Assembly: GCA_963676515.1 (NCBI GenBank)
Contig: OY781061.1
Coordinates: 62,001 to 126,000, forward strand
Direction: 5' to 3'
Length of the DNA: 64,000 bases
Source: G963667145 sp963676515 [NCBI: Candidatus Cloacimonadota bacterium]
GTDB lineage: Bacteria; Cloacimonadota; Cloacimonadia; G963667145
A model generated the notes under the pieces. The model was given only the letters and a program-made list of their open reading frames with translations. It was not told the origin of the DNA and ran no database searches. Below, piece after piece: positions 35,895-45,115 of this stretch (its first letter is position 1; each line of letters starts with the position of its first letter). The position numbers and the translations under genes were made by a program.

Positions 35895-36971
35895 ATGCTA
35901 AAAATACTGATAAAGACTTTCTTCTTCAAAATGCAACGCACTTTTGGATTCCCATGGCTTTTGCCCATAAACTACACCATCAGCCTGAGTTATCGATGCA
36001 ACTCCCGATGTAAAACCTGCCAAATCTACAAGAAAAGATCGAAAGAGCTAAGCATAAATGAGTACAAACAATTTTTCAAACAGTTGGGTAAATCTCCCTA
36101 CTTGATCACATTTTCTGGTGGAGAACCTTTTCTTCGTCGCGACATTGTCGGAATAGTGAAAGTTGCTTACGACATATCCAAACCCAAGATAATAAACATT
36201 ACAACCAACGGCTTGCTTCACAAAAAGGTTATCTCCAATGTGCTAGACATTTGCAGGCACTGCACAAAATCTATTATAAACATAAACATATCCATAGACG
36301 AAATAGGCAGTGCAAACGACGAGATCAGAGGTGTAGAAGGAGCTTATCAAAAAGCAATTTTGACTTTTCAAGGGCTAAAAAAAATTCAGGGAAAGGCTAC
36401 AAACCTTAATTTGGGAATTCACACCGTCATTTCCCGCTTCAACTCACAAAACTTCGCTTACATCAGTCAAACGCTACTGGATTTGAAACCAGACACTTAC
36501 CTAACCGAGATTGCCGAAAATCGCACTGAGCTAAGCACAATGAACAAACAGATAGCTCCTGCTCCATGGAACTACGCTTCGGCAGCAGACTTATTAATCC
36601 ACAGAATGAAAAATGATCATTATAAAGGTCTGAATAAAATAACCCAAGCCTTTAGACTGCATTACTACAGAATGGTGAAAAAGATTGTGCTTTCTAAACA
36701 AAAAGTTTACGACTGCTACGCAGGTATAGCCTCTATGCAACTTTCTCCTGCTGGAGATGTTTGGTTTTGCTGTATGAAAGCAAAAAGTATCGGTAACATC
36801 AAAGATAAAAAATTTAAGAAGATTTGGGGGTCCAAAACCGCCAAGCAAATGCGTAAAGAGATAAAAAAAACAAACTGCTACTGCCCTCTGGCAAATACAG
36901 CTTATACAAATATGTTAATGGATTATAAACTACTTTCAAAAACTTTCTTTCATTTTTTGAAAAACAGATGA
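35895..36971 (+). CDS. Radical SAM protein with SPASM-like C-terminal domain
   Basis: A 358-residue radical SAM enzyme. The SAM-binding [4Fe-4S] motif CxxxCxxC is C35, C39 and C42 (CNSRCKTC), followed by GGEP at 75-78. The C-terminus has further cysteines at 274, 292, 293, 328 and 330, with the layout C-x(17)-CC, GNI, W, then CYC, as in SPASM/twitch domains that bind auxiliary clusters. Such enzymes modify peptides, proteins or small molecules; the substrate here is unknown. No PqqD-like recognition domain is visible. AAAGG precedes the ATG, and its stop overlaps the relA start. Confidence 0.85.
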   Translation: MLKILIKTFFFKMQRTFGFPWLLPINYTISLSYRCNSRCKTCQIYKKRSKELSINEYKQFFKQLGKSPYLITFSGGEPFLRRDIVGIVKVAYDISKPKIINITTNGLLHKKVISNVLDICRHCTKSIININISIDEIGSANDEIRGVEGAYQKAILTFQGLKKIQGKATNLNLGIHTVISRFNSQNFAYISQTLLDLKPDTYLTEIAENRTELSTMNKQIAPAPWNYASAADLLIHRMKNDHYKGLNKITQAFRLHYYRMVKKIVLSKQKVYDCYAGIASMQLSPAGDVWFCCMKAKSIGNIKDKKFKKIWGSKTAKQMRKEIKKTNCYCPLANTAYTNMLMDYKLLSKTFFHFLKNR

Positions 36972-39178
36972 TTTTTTGTAACATAAACCAAGAAAACTTT
37001 TGGGAAGAACTCGCAAAACTACCTAATAATCCCAATATTCTTCAGCTAAAAAAAGCTGTGGATTTCGCCACAGAGGCTCATACAGACCAAAAAAGAAACT
37101 CTGGCGAAGAGTACATCATTCACCCGCTGAACACTGCCTACATTTTGGCAAAGCTCAATATGGACACCAGCGTGATTATCGCGGGACTCTTGCACGATGT
37201 CATAGAGGACACCCACTACGACTATCAGTATATTGAAAAGCTTTTTGGTGAAAGAGTCGCTGGATTGGTAGAAGGCGTGACCAAAATTTCCGATTTGCAT
37301 TTCAAAGGCTCATCACAAATGGATAAGCAAGCCGAAAATTTCCGCAAATTACTGGTCTCTATTACCAAAGATGTGCGAGTAATTTTGATAAAATTAGCGG
37401 ATAGACTGCATAATATGCGTACTATTAAGTATTTACCCGTCGTAAAACAAAAAAGAATCGCCCGCTCTACCCTTTCTATTTACGCTCCCTTAGCCAATAG
37501 ATTCGGCTTGTCTTGGATAAAAAATGAGCTGGAAGATCGTTGTCTTAAGGTACTACATCCCAACGCTTACAAGCGAATCGCTGCTTTGGTACAAACCAAG
37601 AAAGAGCAAAGAGACAAATTTCTAAACGAGGTGGTTTGCAAACAAATACACCAGCAACTAAAAAAATACAATATCACCGCCGAAGTGCGATCTCGTAGTA
37701 AACATTTTTACAGTATTTTCCGTAAAAATAGCGTGAGAGGTGTGCCTTATGAAGAGATCCTCGATCTGAATGCCGTACGGATATTGGTAGATAAACAAGA
37801 GGAATGCTATTACGCTTTTGGTGCTTTGCACGCCGTCTACAAGCCTTTGAACATTGTCAAAGATTACATTGCCAACCCCAAGCCTAACGGATACCAGTCT
37901 CTGCACACAATTGTGATTGGACCGCAAAATAAGAAATTAGAGGTGCAAATCCGCACTCACAAGATGGAGAAGTTTGCCGAAGAGGGCGTGGCTGCACATT
38001 GGCGATACAAAGAGAATGCCAGCTATTCCAACAAAACTCTAGAAAAAAAAGCTTCTCAAGGAGTAAATCAAGATTTTGAGACGCAGCTAGGGTTTGTAAG
38101 GAAGTTTCTGCAAAATAATGCCGAGCAGGTCAGCGACGACTTTTTGGACAATCTACAGATGGATCTGTATCCTGAGATCATTATCGTGACGACTCCCAAA
38201 GGTGATTTGATGGAGCTACCCCAAGGAGCTTCTGTCCTCGATTTTGCTTTTTCGATCCATTCCCAAGTCGGCTCTTGTTGTCTAAGTGGCAAAGTGAACG
38301 GCGTGATAAAACCACTGCGAGAAAAGCTCAAGACTGGCGACAAGGTGGAGGTGGAAACTTCCAATAAGATAAATATCAGCAAAAACTGGCTCAAATATGT
38401 CAAGTCTTCCAAAGCTCGCTCCAAGATTCGTTCCCACCTAAAAAAAAGAAGGCTAGAAGACGCTATCGAGCTGGGCAAAGAGATTTTTGTTAAAAAGTGC
38501 CGTAAGTTTCATCTGAAGTTTAATTCTGAACAAGAGATTATAGAGTTGAGCAGAAAATTTCACATAAGCAATACCCAAGATTTTTATGCTCAGCTGGGAC
38601 AAGGCAACATCATTTTCCCACAAATCATAGAAAAGCTAAAAGCAAACCCAACCGAAACCAAAAAGAAGAGTCCCGAAAAAAAGAAAGAGAACAAAGCAGA
38701 AACAGTCTCTGGCGTTATCGTAGATGGTCAAAAGAATTTAATGATAAAATACGCTGGATGTTGTACACCTCTGCCTGGCGATAAGGTTATCGGCTTTGTC
38801 ACCAAAGGAAGAGGAATTATCGTTCACAAACAAGATTGCCACGAAGTTAATTTCTTACAAAAACAAAAAGAGATGCCAGAAAGGTTTATCTCTATAGATT
38901 GGGATTACACTAGTGGAAAATCTTCGCCGAAAAGCAAGCAAAATAGACTAAAGATAGTTTGTAAAAATAAAAATAATATTTTAATCGACATTTTGTCTAT
39001 CATAGCAAAATACGATTTGACTGTGGACAAGATAGGCAATAACCTCCGAAAAGATCACAACTTAGAGATAACTTTGTACCTTGTGACAAATTCGATGCAG
39101 TCTCTAAATAAAGCCATAGAAGAAATAGAAAAAATGGGAACTGTTCGCAGTGTTGAGAAGAAAATTAGAAGATTTTGA
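36968..39178 (+). CDS. Bifunctional (p)ppGpp synthetase/hydrolase RelA/SpoT
   Basis: The long-RSH stringent-response enzyme. The hydrolase HD domain has HDVIEDT (76-82) and LADRLHNMRT. The synthetase domain follows with DLNAVRILV and the G-loop PNGYQSLHT. C-terminal regulatory parts are the TGS domain (TPKGDLMELPQGASVLDFAF), a helical and zinc-finger-like section (GCCTPLPGD) and an ACT-like end. With both catalytic sites intact it is probably bifunctional like SpoT/Rel. Its ATG overlaps the radical SAM stop (ATGA). Confidence 0.95.
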   Translation: MIFCNINQENFWEELAKLPNNPNILQLKKAVDFATEAHTDQKRNSGEEYIIHPLNTAYILAKLNMDTSVIIAGLLHDVIEDTHYDYQYIEKLFGERVAGLVEGVTKISDLHFKGSSQMDKQAENFRKLLVSITKDVRVILIKLADRLHNMRTIKYLPVVKQKRIARSTLSIYAPLANRFGLSWIKNELEDRCLKVLHPNAYKRIAALVQTKKEQRDKFLNEVVCKQIHQQLKKYNITAEVRSRSKHFYSIFRKNSVRGVPYEEILDLNAVRILVDKQEECYYAFGALHAVYKPLNIVKDYIANPKPNGYQSLHTIVIGPQNKKLEVQIRTHKMEKFAEEGVAAHWRYKENASYSNKTLEKKASQGVNQDFETQLGFVRKFLQNNAEQVSDDFLDNLQMDLYPEIIIVTTPKGDLMELPQGASVLDFAFSIHSQVGSCCLSGKVNGVIKPLREKLKTGDKVEVETSNKINISKNWLKYVKSSKARSKIRSHLKKRRLEDAIELGKEIFVKKCRKFHLKFNSEQEIIELSRKFHISNTQDFYAQLGQGNIIFPQIIEKLKANPTETKKKSPEKKKENKAETVSGVIVDGQKNLMIKYAGCCTPLPGDKVIGFVTKGRGIIVHKQDCHEVNFLQKQKEMPERFISIDWDYTSGKSSPKSKQNRLKIVCKNKNNILIDILSIIAKYDLTVDKIGNNLRKDHNLEITLYLVTNSMQSLNKAIEEIEKMGTVRSVEKKIRRF

Positions 39179-39200
39179 AAAGGAATGAGGAAAAATTATT

Positions 39201-39848
39201 ATGGACAGAACTGAACTTAAGAAAAAGAAAAGATTAAAAAAGATAGTTGCTGCGTTTTTGATTTCGGGCATAGCTATTGTTTTGTTTTTTTTGGGAATGT
39301 TCTCCACGAACATCGTGATGAATCTAGTGGTCGGACACGGCAATGAGGTACTAGTACCTAACTTGGTGGGAATAAACTTCCCCAAAGCTGCAGATATTTG
39401 CCAAGAAAACAAGCTCTACATCCAAGATGTCTCCCGAGAGTATAGTAGTGTCTATCCCGTCGGTCATGTGATAGAGCAAGAGCCAAGAGATAGCTCGGTA
39501 GTGAAAAGGTTTCGCACCATCAATGTTGTGCTGAGCAAAGGCGTAAAGCTGATAAAGATGCCGCTGCTTATCGGTACTGACCTCGATTTGGTGAAAATCC
39601 AGATGGAAACTTTAGGATTAAAAGTAGGAAAAATCTCTCGGTACTACAACCAAGAAATAAATAAAAATGTGGTAATCTCCACCGTACCTGGGGCAGGCGA
39701 AGATGTAGCTATGGGCGGAATAGTAAATTTGGATGTGAGCCTAGGCAACCTTAAAAATAGCAAAAATAATATAACTACTCCAAATAACTCTTTTTCTCCA
39801 GGAAATTCTGAAGATGAAGAGATTGACTATGAAGATCTTTTCGAATAG
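39201..39848 (+). CDS. PASTA-domain membrane protein without a kinase
   Basis: A 215-residue bitopic protein: basic N-terminus, one membrane helix (about 15-37), then two PASTA repeats (about 48-115 from VPNLVGINFPKAADI; about 116-185 from MPLLIGTDLDLVKIQ) and an acidic low-complexity tail. PASTA domains bind peptidoglycan fragments or lipid II. In Firmicutes they are joined to Ser/Thr kinases, but no kinase domain is present here. AGG about nine bases upstream supports the start. It overlaps the following aminopeptidase gene by 35 bases. Confidence 0.85.
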   Translation: MDRTELKKKKRLKKIVAAFLISGIAIVLFFLGMFSTNIVMNLVVGHGNEVLVPNLVGINFPKAADICQENKLYIQDVSREYSSVYPVGHVIEQEPRDSSVVKRFRTINVVLSKGVKLIKMPLLIGTDLDLVKIQMETLGLKVGKISRYYNQEINKNVVISTVPGAGEDVAMGGIVNLDVSLGNLKNSKNNITTPNNSFSPGNSEDEEIDYEDLFE

Positions 39849-40914
39849 CTTAAAAAGAGCTAGAAATGTCCAAGCCAAACTAAAAAAAGGACAATGGGCT
39901 TTAGTCCAACAAAAGGCTAATCTTCGCTACTTAGATTTTGCCAAAGCCGATTTTTTGTTGCTATCTCCCGAAGAATGTTTCTACTTCACCAAAAGCAAAA
40001 GCGAATCTGAAAAACTTTGGCTTGGTGAAAAAACTCTCGTGTATGAGCAAGGCACTTCTCAAGAAAGCAAAAATATTTTACCTTTTCTAAAGAAGCTCAA
40101 TTTTGATTTGCTTTACACCGACTTGAATATATTTCCAACTCCTAACTCTAGCGACTACCTTCACCACGAGATATGTTCTTTGTCCACCGAATACCCAGCT
40201 GAAAAGCTCTCAGACCTTACTCCTTTGATAGCACCTTTGCGAATGATAAAAGATGCTCAAGAATTAGACAACATAAAAAGAGCTAACTCTTTGACCAAAA
40301 AGGCGATTGACCACTTGCAACATTTTTTGATTTCTGGAGTGAGCGAGTACGAACTAAAAGCTGAATTTGACTATTTTTTGGCTAAAAAGGGAGTTCTGGA
40401 GCAAGCTTTCACCCCCATCATCGCTTGTGATAGTAGCTCTTGCGTCTTACACAAACAAGGATACAAGGGAAAGCTACAAAACAATGTGCTGTTTGATTTG
40501 GGTGCAAAATACAAAAACTACTGTGCCGATATTTCCCGCTCATATTTTTTACAACCATCTTTGCTACAAGAAAAAGCTTTACTCATGGTGCATAAAGCCC
40601 AAACCGAAGTGATAGCACAAGCAAAACCAGGTATGTCCTTACAAAATTTAAACGGAATCTGCCAAGAAATTTTAAGCGATGGACTTTTAGAGCTAGGAAT
40701 TATTACTAAAAAATCTCAGCTGAGAGATTTCTTTATGCATAGTGTTTCCCATCATCTGGGACTAGAAACCCACGATTTGAGCCTAAATAATCTGCCTTTG
40801 CAAAAAAATATGGTTATCACCGTCGAGCCGGGTCTCTACTTCTGGCACGAAGGCTTTGGCATCAGGATAGAAGACGACATCATCATCACCAAATCTGGTG
40901 CTGAGCTAATCTGA
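39814..40914 (+). CDS. M24 aminopeptidase, Xaa-Pro aminopeptidase-like
   Basis: A cytoplasmic dinuclear metallopeptidase that removes N-terminal residues ahead of proline. A divergent creatinase-like N-terminal domain (about 1-150) precedes the pita-bread fold. Metal ligands are the two Asp in FDLGAKYKNYCADISR, the His in HSVSHHLGLE, the Glu in VEPGLYF and the last Glu in RIEDD. The protein ends soon after the last ligand. The start is either 39814 (GGA ten bases upstream) or ATG 39829. Its 3' end overlaps mfd on the other strand by nine bases. Confidence 0.9.
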   Translation: MKRLTMKIFSNSLKRARNVQAKLKKGQWALVQQKANLRYLDFAKADFLLLSPEECFYFTKSKSESEKLWLGEKTLVYEQGTSQESKNILPFLKKLNFDLLYTDLNIFPTPNSSDYLHHEICSLSTEYPAEKLSDLTPLIAPLRMIKDAQELDNIKRANSLTKKAIDHLQHFLISGVSEYELKAEFDYFLAKKGVLEQAFTPIIACDSSSCVLHKQGYKGKLQNNVLFDLGAKYKNYCADISRSYFLQPSLLQEKALLMVHKAQTEVIAQAKPGMSLQNLNGICQEILSDGLLELGIITKKSQLRDFFMHSVSHHLGLETHDLSLNNLPLQKNMVITVEPGLYFWHEGFGIRIEDDIIITKSGAELI

Positions 40915-43900
40915 CGCATCTAAAAGCGAGAGCACCTCTACGGTTTTCGCCAAATCTTGTTGCACACCAATCACCACCTTTAACTCAAACCCCTGCACTA
41001 AATCAAACTCCACTTGATAGCTTGATTTCATTAGCTTCTCCAGCTTTTTCTGCTCAGGAACTTTAGCAAAAGTGAAAACTGCCCGCTTTTTCCGATGCTT
41101 TATTTTACTGATCATCAACTTCTTAGCCAAGACCGTGATCGTATAGTAAGCGATGACAGCAAGAGTGTTCGCCCCCAAAGCACCAAAGCGGTTTTGTAGC
41201 TCCAGTGCCAACTGCTCAAACTGCTTCTTGCTGTTGAACTTCAACATCCGAGAGTAAATCTGCAAGCGAAGCTCAGCATCCGCAACATACTCTGCGGGTA
41301 TATAAAATTCACCCTCCAGCTCGACAGCAACCTCACTAGGCTTAAAGCGTTTGCCCTCACCAATGTTGGCTATGGCATCACTGAGTAGATTGTTGTAGTA
41401 GTTAAAGCCAATCTGAGCGATGTTGCCCGATTGCCCCGTACCCACCATAGATCCCACACCTCTGACTTGCATATCCAGCATCGCCACTTTGTAGCCACTA
41501 CTACCGGGTGCAGACAGCGATTGCAACCTGTTCTTCTGCTCTCTGGTGGCACCTTTGGGCAATAGATAGTAGCAATAAGCCCTTTGGTCACTTCTGCCCA
41601 CTCTGCCTTTTAGCTGATAAAGGCTCGACAATCCAAAAAGGTCGGCACGATTGACGATAATAGTGTTAGCATTAGCTATGTCAATTCCATTTTCAATGAT
41701 GCTCGTACAGACCAAAACGGAAAATTTGTTGTGATAAAATTCTAAGATTATTTTCTCCAGCTCTGTCTCTTTCATCTGTCCGTGAGCCACTTTCATACTG
41801 ACTTTGGGCAAAAGTGTCTGTAATTTTTCCAGCTCTTTTTGGATGCTTTCTACCCGATTATGCACAAAAAATAGTTGTCCACCTCGCGATATCTCTTTTT
41901 GAATTGCGTTTCGGAGTAAGCTCTTTTGGTAATAACTGACCACAGAATTCACCGGTACACGCTCCTTAGGGCTAGAGAGAATCAAACTGATGTCCTTCAC
42001 CCCACTCAGAGCCATATTCAGCGTGCGTGGGATAGGTGTAGCCGACATATAGAGTGTGTCTATCTCTAGCTTGAGCTTACGCAGTTTCTCCTTGGCTCGC
42101 ACCCCGAAACGGTGCTCTTCGTCTATCACCAGCAGTCCCAACTTCGCAAAAGATATGTCCGCCGATAATAGGCGGTGTGTGCCTATGATGATGTCTACTT
42201 CTCCCTTAGCCAAATCTGAGACGACTTTCTTTTGTTCCGCTTTTGTCACGAATCTGCTGAGCATCTTGATCCTTACTGGATACATAGCTAGCCTTTGCGA
42301 AAATACAGTGAAAAGCTGTTCGCAAAGCAAAGTTGTCGGTGAAAGCACAGCCACCTGATAAGAGGAACAGACAGCTTTGAAAGCCGCTCTGACTGCCACC
42401 TCTGTCTTACCAAAGCCCACATCTCCACACAAAAGTCGCTCCATCGGTCTTGGCGACTCCATATCTTTTTTGATTTGCTCTATCGCCGCCTGCTGGTCTC
42501 TAGTCGGTTCATAAAGAAATTCCGCTTCCATACTCTCTTGCAAATCATTGTCGGGCAAAAAGGATATTCCCTCGGTTTTCGCCCTTTTGGCATAGAAATC
42601 AACCAAATCCTTAGCTATTACTTCTATCCGCTTCTTTACTTTAGCTTTTGTATTCTTCCATTTCTTTGAGCCTATCTTATCTTGCTTTACTTCTACGCCC
42701 TCAGCAGCTACAAATTTTGAAACTTTGTCTAGAGAATAAGATGGCAAGAAAATAGCGTCTCCGCCTTGATAATACAAAACCAAACACTCAATCTTCTTCC
42801 CATCGATTAGCGTTGTTTGCAATCCTCCATAGACTCCTATCCCATAGTCGGAATGCACCAAATACTCTCCCTGCACGAGAAATTGCGGTTTTTCCACCAC
42901 CTTTCTTCCCTTGCTGAGAGTCTGCACAGCGTTGTAACGGTTGAAAATCTGATGATCGGTAAACACGCTCAAGCTCACATCTTCCAGACTAAACCCGCAA
43001 GAAAACACACCCTGCTGATAAGATATTTCTGGGAAATCGGACAAAATCTTTTTCAGCCTTTTGGTCTGAGCCTTATTGTCCGTCTGGATTACCACGCTAC
43101 GACCCAAATCTAAAGCTGTTTGTAACTCAAACTTAAGAAGTTTCATATTGCCCTGCAGATTCACACCCACCTGCAAATCTGAAGGTAAAAAACTTTTCTG
43201 TTGATGATGAAGCGTGCTAAAAACAAAAGCGGAATTTGTAATATTTTTCGCTTTTGAGCTACTGAGGAAAATCTCTTCTGGCTCGACCAAAACCTCTTGA
43301 GCTTCTTGGCTCGATTGCTTGGCTTCACTCAGCAGATTTTCTGAAATTACAGATAAATCTAAATCATCTAAAAACAAAAGAAAGCTACTGTTTTCCACAA
43401 TCGCTTTACTGGGAAATATCGCCGCTAGGTCGTTCTCTATACCTTGATAGTAACCAAATTCCTTAACCTTTTCGGCTATTTTTGGGTGCTGTGGCAGTGC
43501 AGAAAATAAAGAAAACTCTCGGGCTGGCAACACTTTAATCTGTTGAACTTCTGAGGAGGTAAGCTGAGTTTGCAAATCAAAAAAACGAATCTTGTCTATC
43601 TGCTCGTATTCATACTCTAGTCGCACACCTTTCTGACTGCCGGGGATACAAATATCAAAAATCTCTCCCCTCTGGGCAAACTCACCGCTATCATAGGCTT
43701 GATAACATTTGCAGTAACCCAAACCAATCAGTTTATTACCCAGCTCCTCTGGTGACAACTTCTGACCACTCTCCAGCACAAAAGAAGGAAAATTACTGAT
43801 AACCGGCAGACGACGAAGTGCCGCAGGAGCGGAAAGACAATACACACCCGAACGCTTCGAGTGCAGATGCTCCAGCACCACTATCCTTTGCTCCAACACA

Positions 43901-44175
43901 CCCAGAGAAGAAGACCTACCTTCGTAAGGCAAAAGGTCAAAATCAGGCAGATAAAAAGCAAAGTTTTCTTGAAGCAAGTTAATATCTATAACGATTTTTT
44001 TAATCTTTTGCAAATCAGAACAGACAAAGACCACCTTCTTGTTTCGCTTTGCCAAAAAGTATAGACGCAAAGCAATATCAAGAGAGCTGTTCGTCCCAAA
44101 AATAGTTTCTTTGGGTAAATCCAAAAAATCTTGAACTAAAGAAGATTCAACAATTTTATTTAACAGTTTTTTCAT
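40906..44175 (-). CDS. mfd: Transcription-repair coupling factor Mfd
   Basis: An ATP-dependent translocase that displaces stalled RNA polymerase and recruits UvrA. The 1089 residues hold a UvrB-like N-terminus (LPDFDLLPYEGRSS), the RNA polymerase-interaction domain (LVHSDYGIGVYGGL), the RecG-like motor with Walker A GDVGFGKTE near residue 585 and DEEHRFG, and the C-terminal TRCF domain (YIPAEYVADAELRLQIY). All expected parts are present at near-normal length. It is divergent from the M28 gene across 76 bp. Confidence 0.97.
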   Translation of the reverse strand: MKKLLNKIVESSLVQDFLDLPKETIFGTNSSLDIALRLYFLAKRNKKVVFVCSDLQKIKKIVIDINLLQENFAFYLPDFDLLPYEGRSSSLGVLEQRIVVLEHLHSKRSGVYCLSAPAALRRLPVISNFPSFVLESGQKLSPEELGNKLIGLGYCKCYQAYDSGEFAQRGEIFDICIPGSQKGVRLEYEYEQIDKIRFFDLQTQLTSSEVQQIKVLPAREFSLFSALPQHPKIAEKVKEFGYYQGIENDLAAIFPSKAIVENSSFLLFLDDLDLSVISENLLSEAKQSSQEAQEVLVEPEEIFLSSSKAKNITNSAFVFSTLHHQQKSFLPSDLQVGVNLQGNMKLLKFELQTALDLGRSVVIQTDNKAQTKRLKKILSDFPEISYQQGVFSCGFSLEDVSLSVFTDHQIFNRYNAVQTLSKGRKVVEKPQFLVQGEYLVHSDYGIGVYGGLQTTLIDGKKIECLVLYYQGGDAIFLPSYSLDKVSKFVAAEGVEVKQDKIGSKKWKNTKAKVKKRIEVIAKDLVDFYAKRAKTEGISFLPDNDLQESMEAEFLYEPTRDQQAAIEQIKKDMESPRPMERLLCGDVGFGKTEVAVRAAFKAVCSSYQVAVLSPTTLLCEQLFTVFSQRLAMYPVRIKMLSRFVTKAEQKKVVSDLAKGEVDIIIGTHRLLSADISFAKLGLLVIDEEHRFGVRAKEKLRKLKLEIDTLYMSATPIPRTLNMALSGVKDISLILSSPKERVPVNSVVSYYQKSLLRNAIQKEISRGGQLFFVHNRVESIQKELEKLQTLLPKVSMKVAHGQMKETELEKIILEFYHNKFSVLVCTSIIENGIDIANANTIIVNRADLFGLSSLYQLKGRVGRSDQRAYCYYLLPKGATREQKNRLQSLSAPGSSGYKVAMLDMQVRGVGSMVGTGQSGNIAQIGFNYYNNLLSDAIANIGEGKRFKPSEVAVELEGEFYIPAEYVADAELRLQIYSRMLKFNSKKQFEQLALELQNRFGALGANTLAVIAYYTITVLAKKLMISKIKHRKKRAVFTFAKVPEQKKLEKLMKSSYQVEFDLVQGFELKVVIGVQQDLAKTVEVLSLLDASD

Positions 44176-44251
44176 AATTTCTCTTTACAGCAGATTATCC
44201 ACTTATCCTAGTGTCAATAGATTTGAATCATTAAAAATAGAAGAGATAAAA

Positions 44252-45115
44252 TTGCAAAAAATAACTCTGCTCATTTGTTGCTGGCTAACAGTGTCCATCC
44301 TCTATAGCTCTGCTTTCGACCATCTACAAACCTTCGTAGATTTCGGCGTACGCACACCAAACTCTAAAGGAATAAAAAAAGCTCGGCACTATATAGTGCA
44401 AGAGCTAAGCAGTCTAAAAAATTGCAAAATAGAAAAAGACAGCTTCTTTGCTTTGCTAGACAATAAACTCCAACTTGGGGTAAATATCGTAGCAAAATTA
44501 AACCCAGAAAAACAAAAAAGGGTGCTACTCTGCACACACTACGACACCAGAATTTGTGCAGAAAAAGATACCGAAAATCCAAAAATGCCCGTACCTGGAG
44601 CCAACGATGGAGCCAGTGGAGCGGCTGCTCTACTAACACTTGCACATCTTCTTGCTGATAGCAAAACACCACTCGGCATAGATTTCGTCTTTTTCGATCT
44701 GGAAGATCAAGGCGATAGTAATTCCAGCAAAGGATGGATTTTGGGATCTAAAAACTACGCCAAGAAAATCACTAAAGAAAAATACGGACTCGTGATATTG
44801 CTCGACATGATAGCTGGGAAAGAACAAAAGTTTTGTCAGGAAAGATTTGCTCAGCTTTCTTTCCCTCGAGTAAACGAAAAATTTTGGAAAGTTGCTGGCT
44901 TTAGTCTAAAGAAAGGTAAATATATCTACGACGACCATTTGCCGTTTCTCTGGCTCGGCATCCCCACTATCGCCGTCATCGGCTGGCCTTTCCCCCAGCA
45001 CCACACCACTCAAGACACCCCAGAACATTGTAGTACAGAAACTTTAGACAAAGTCATAGACGCCACTTTTCGGTTCGTCAAACTTTATTTAGGCGATCAG
45101 CACAACTCCAAATAG
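44252..45115 (+). CDS. Exported M28-family zinc enzyme, glutaminyl-peptide cyclotransferase-like
   Basis: A 287-residue protein with a signal peptide (about 1-20). Zinc ligands follow the M28/glutaminyl-cyclase order: His and Asp in THYDTR and GANDGASG, Glu in DLEDQGD, then LDMI, DDHLPF and the His in PFPQHHTTQDTPE. This pattern resembles bacterial and animal-type glutaminyl cyclases, which form N-terminal pyroglutamate on exported proteins; an aminopeptidase role is the alternative. The start is a TTG with a weak AAGAG upstream. The 3' end overlaps the ABC-F gene by 19 bases. Confidence 0.82.
   Translation: MQKITLLICCWLTVSILYSSAFDHLQTFVDFGVRTPNSKGIKKARHYIVQELSSLKNCKIEKDSFFALLDNKLQLGVNIVAKLNPEKQKRVLLCTHYDTRICAEKDTENPKMPVPGANDGASGAAALLTLAHLLADSKTPLGIDFVFFDLEDQGDSNSSKGWILGSKNYAKKITKEKYGLVILLDMIAGKEQKFCQERFAQLSFPRVNEKFWKVAGFSLKKGKYIYDDHLPFLWLGIPTIAVIGWPFPQHHTTQDTPEHCSTETLDKVIDATFRFVKLYLGDQHNSK

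Noticed and set aside
44196-44215. DnaA-box-like TTATCCACT with a second TTATCC, between mfd and the M28 gene
   Set aside because: A single near-match with no cluster of boxes, no dnaA or dnaN gene and no strong AT-rich unwinding element nearby; not enough for an origin.
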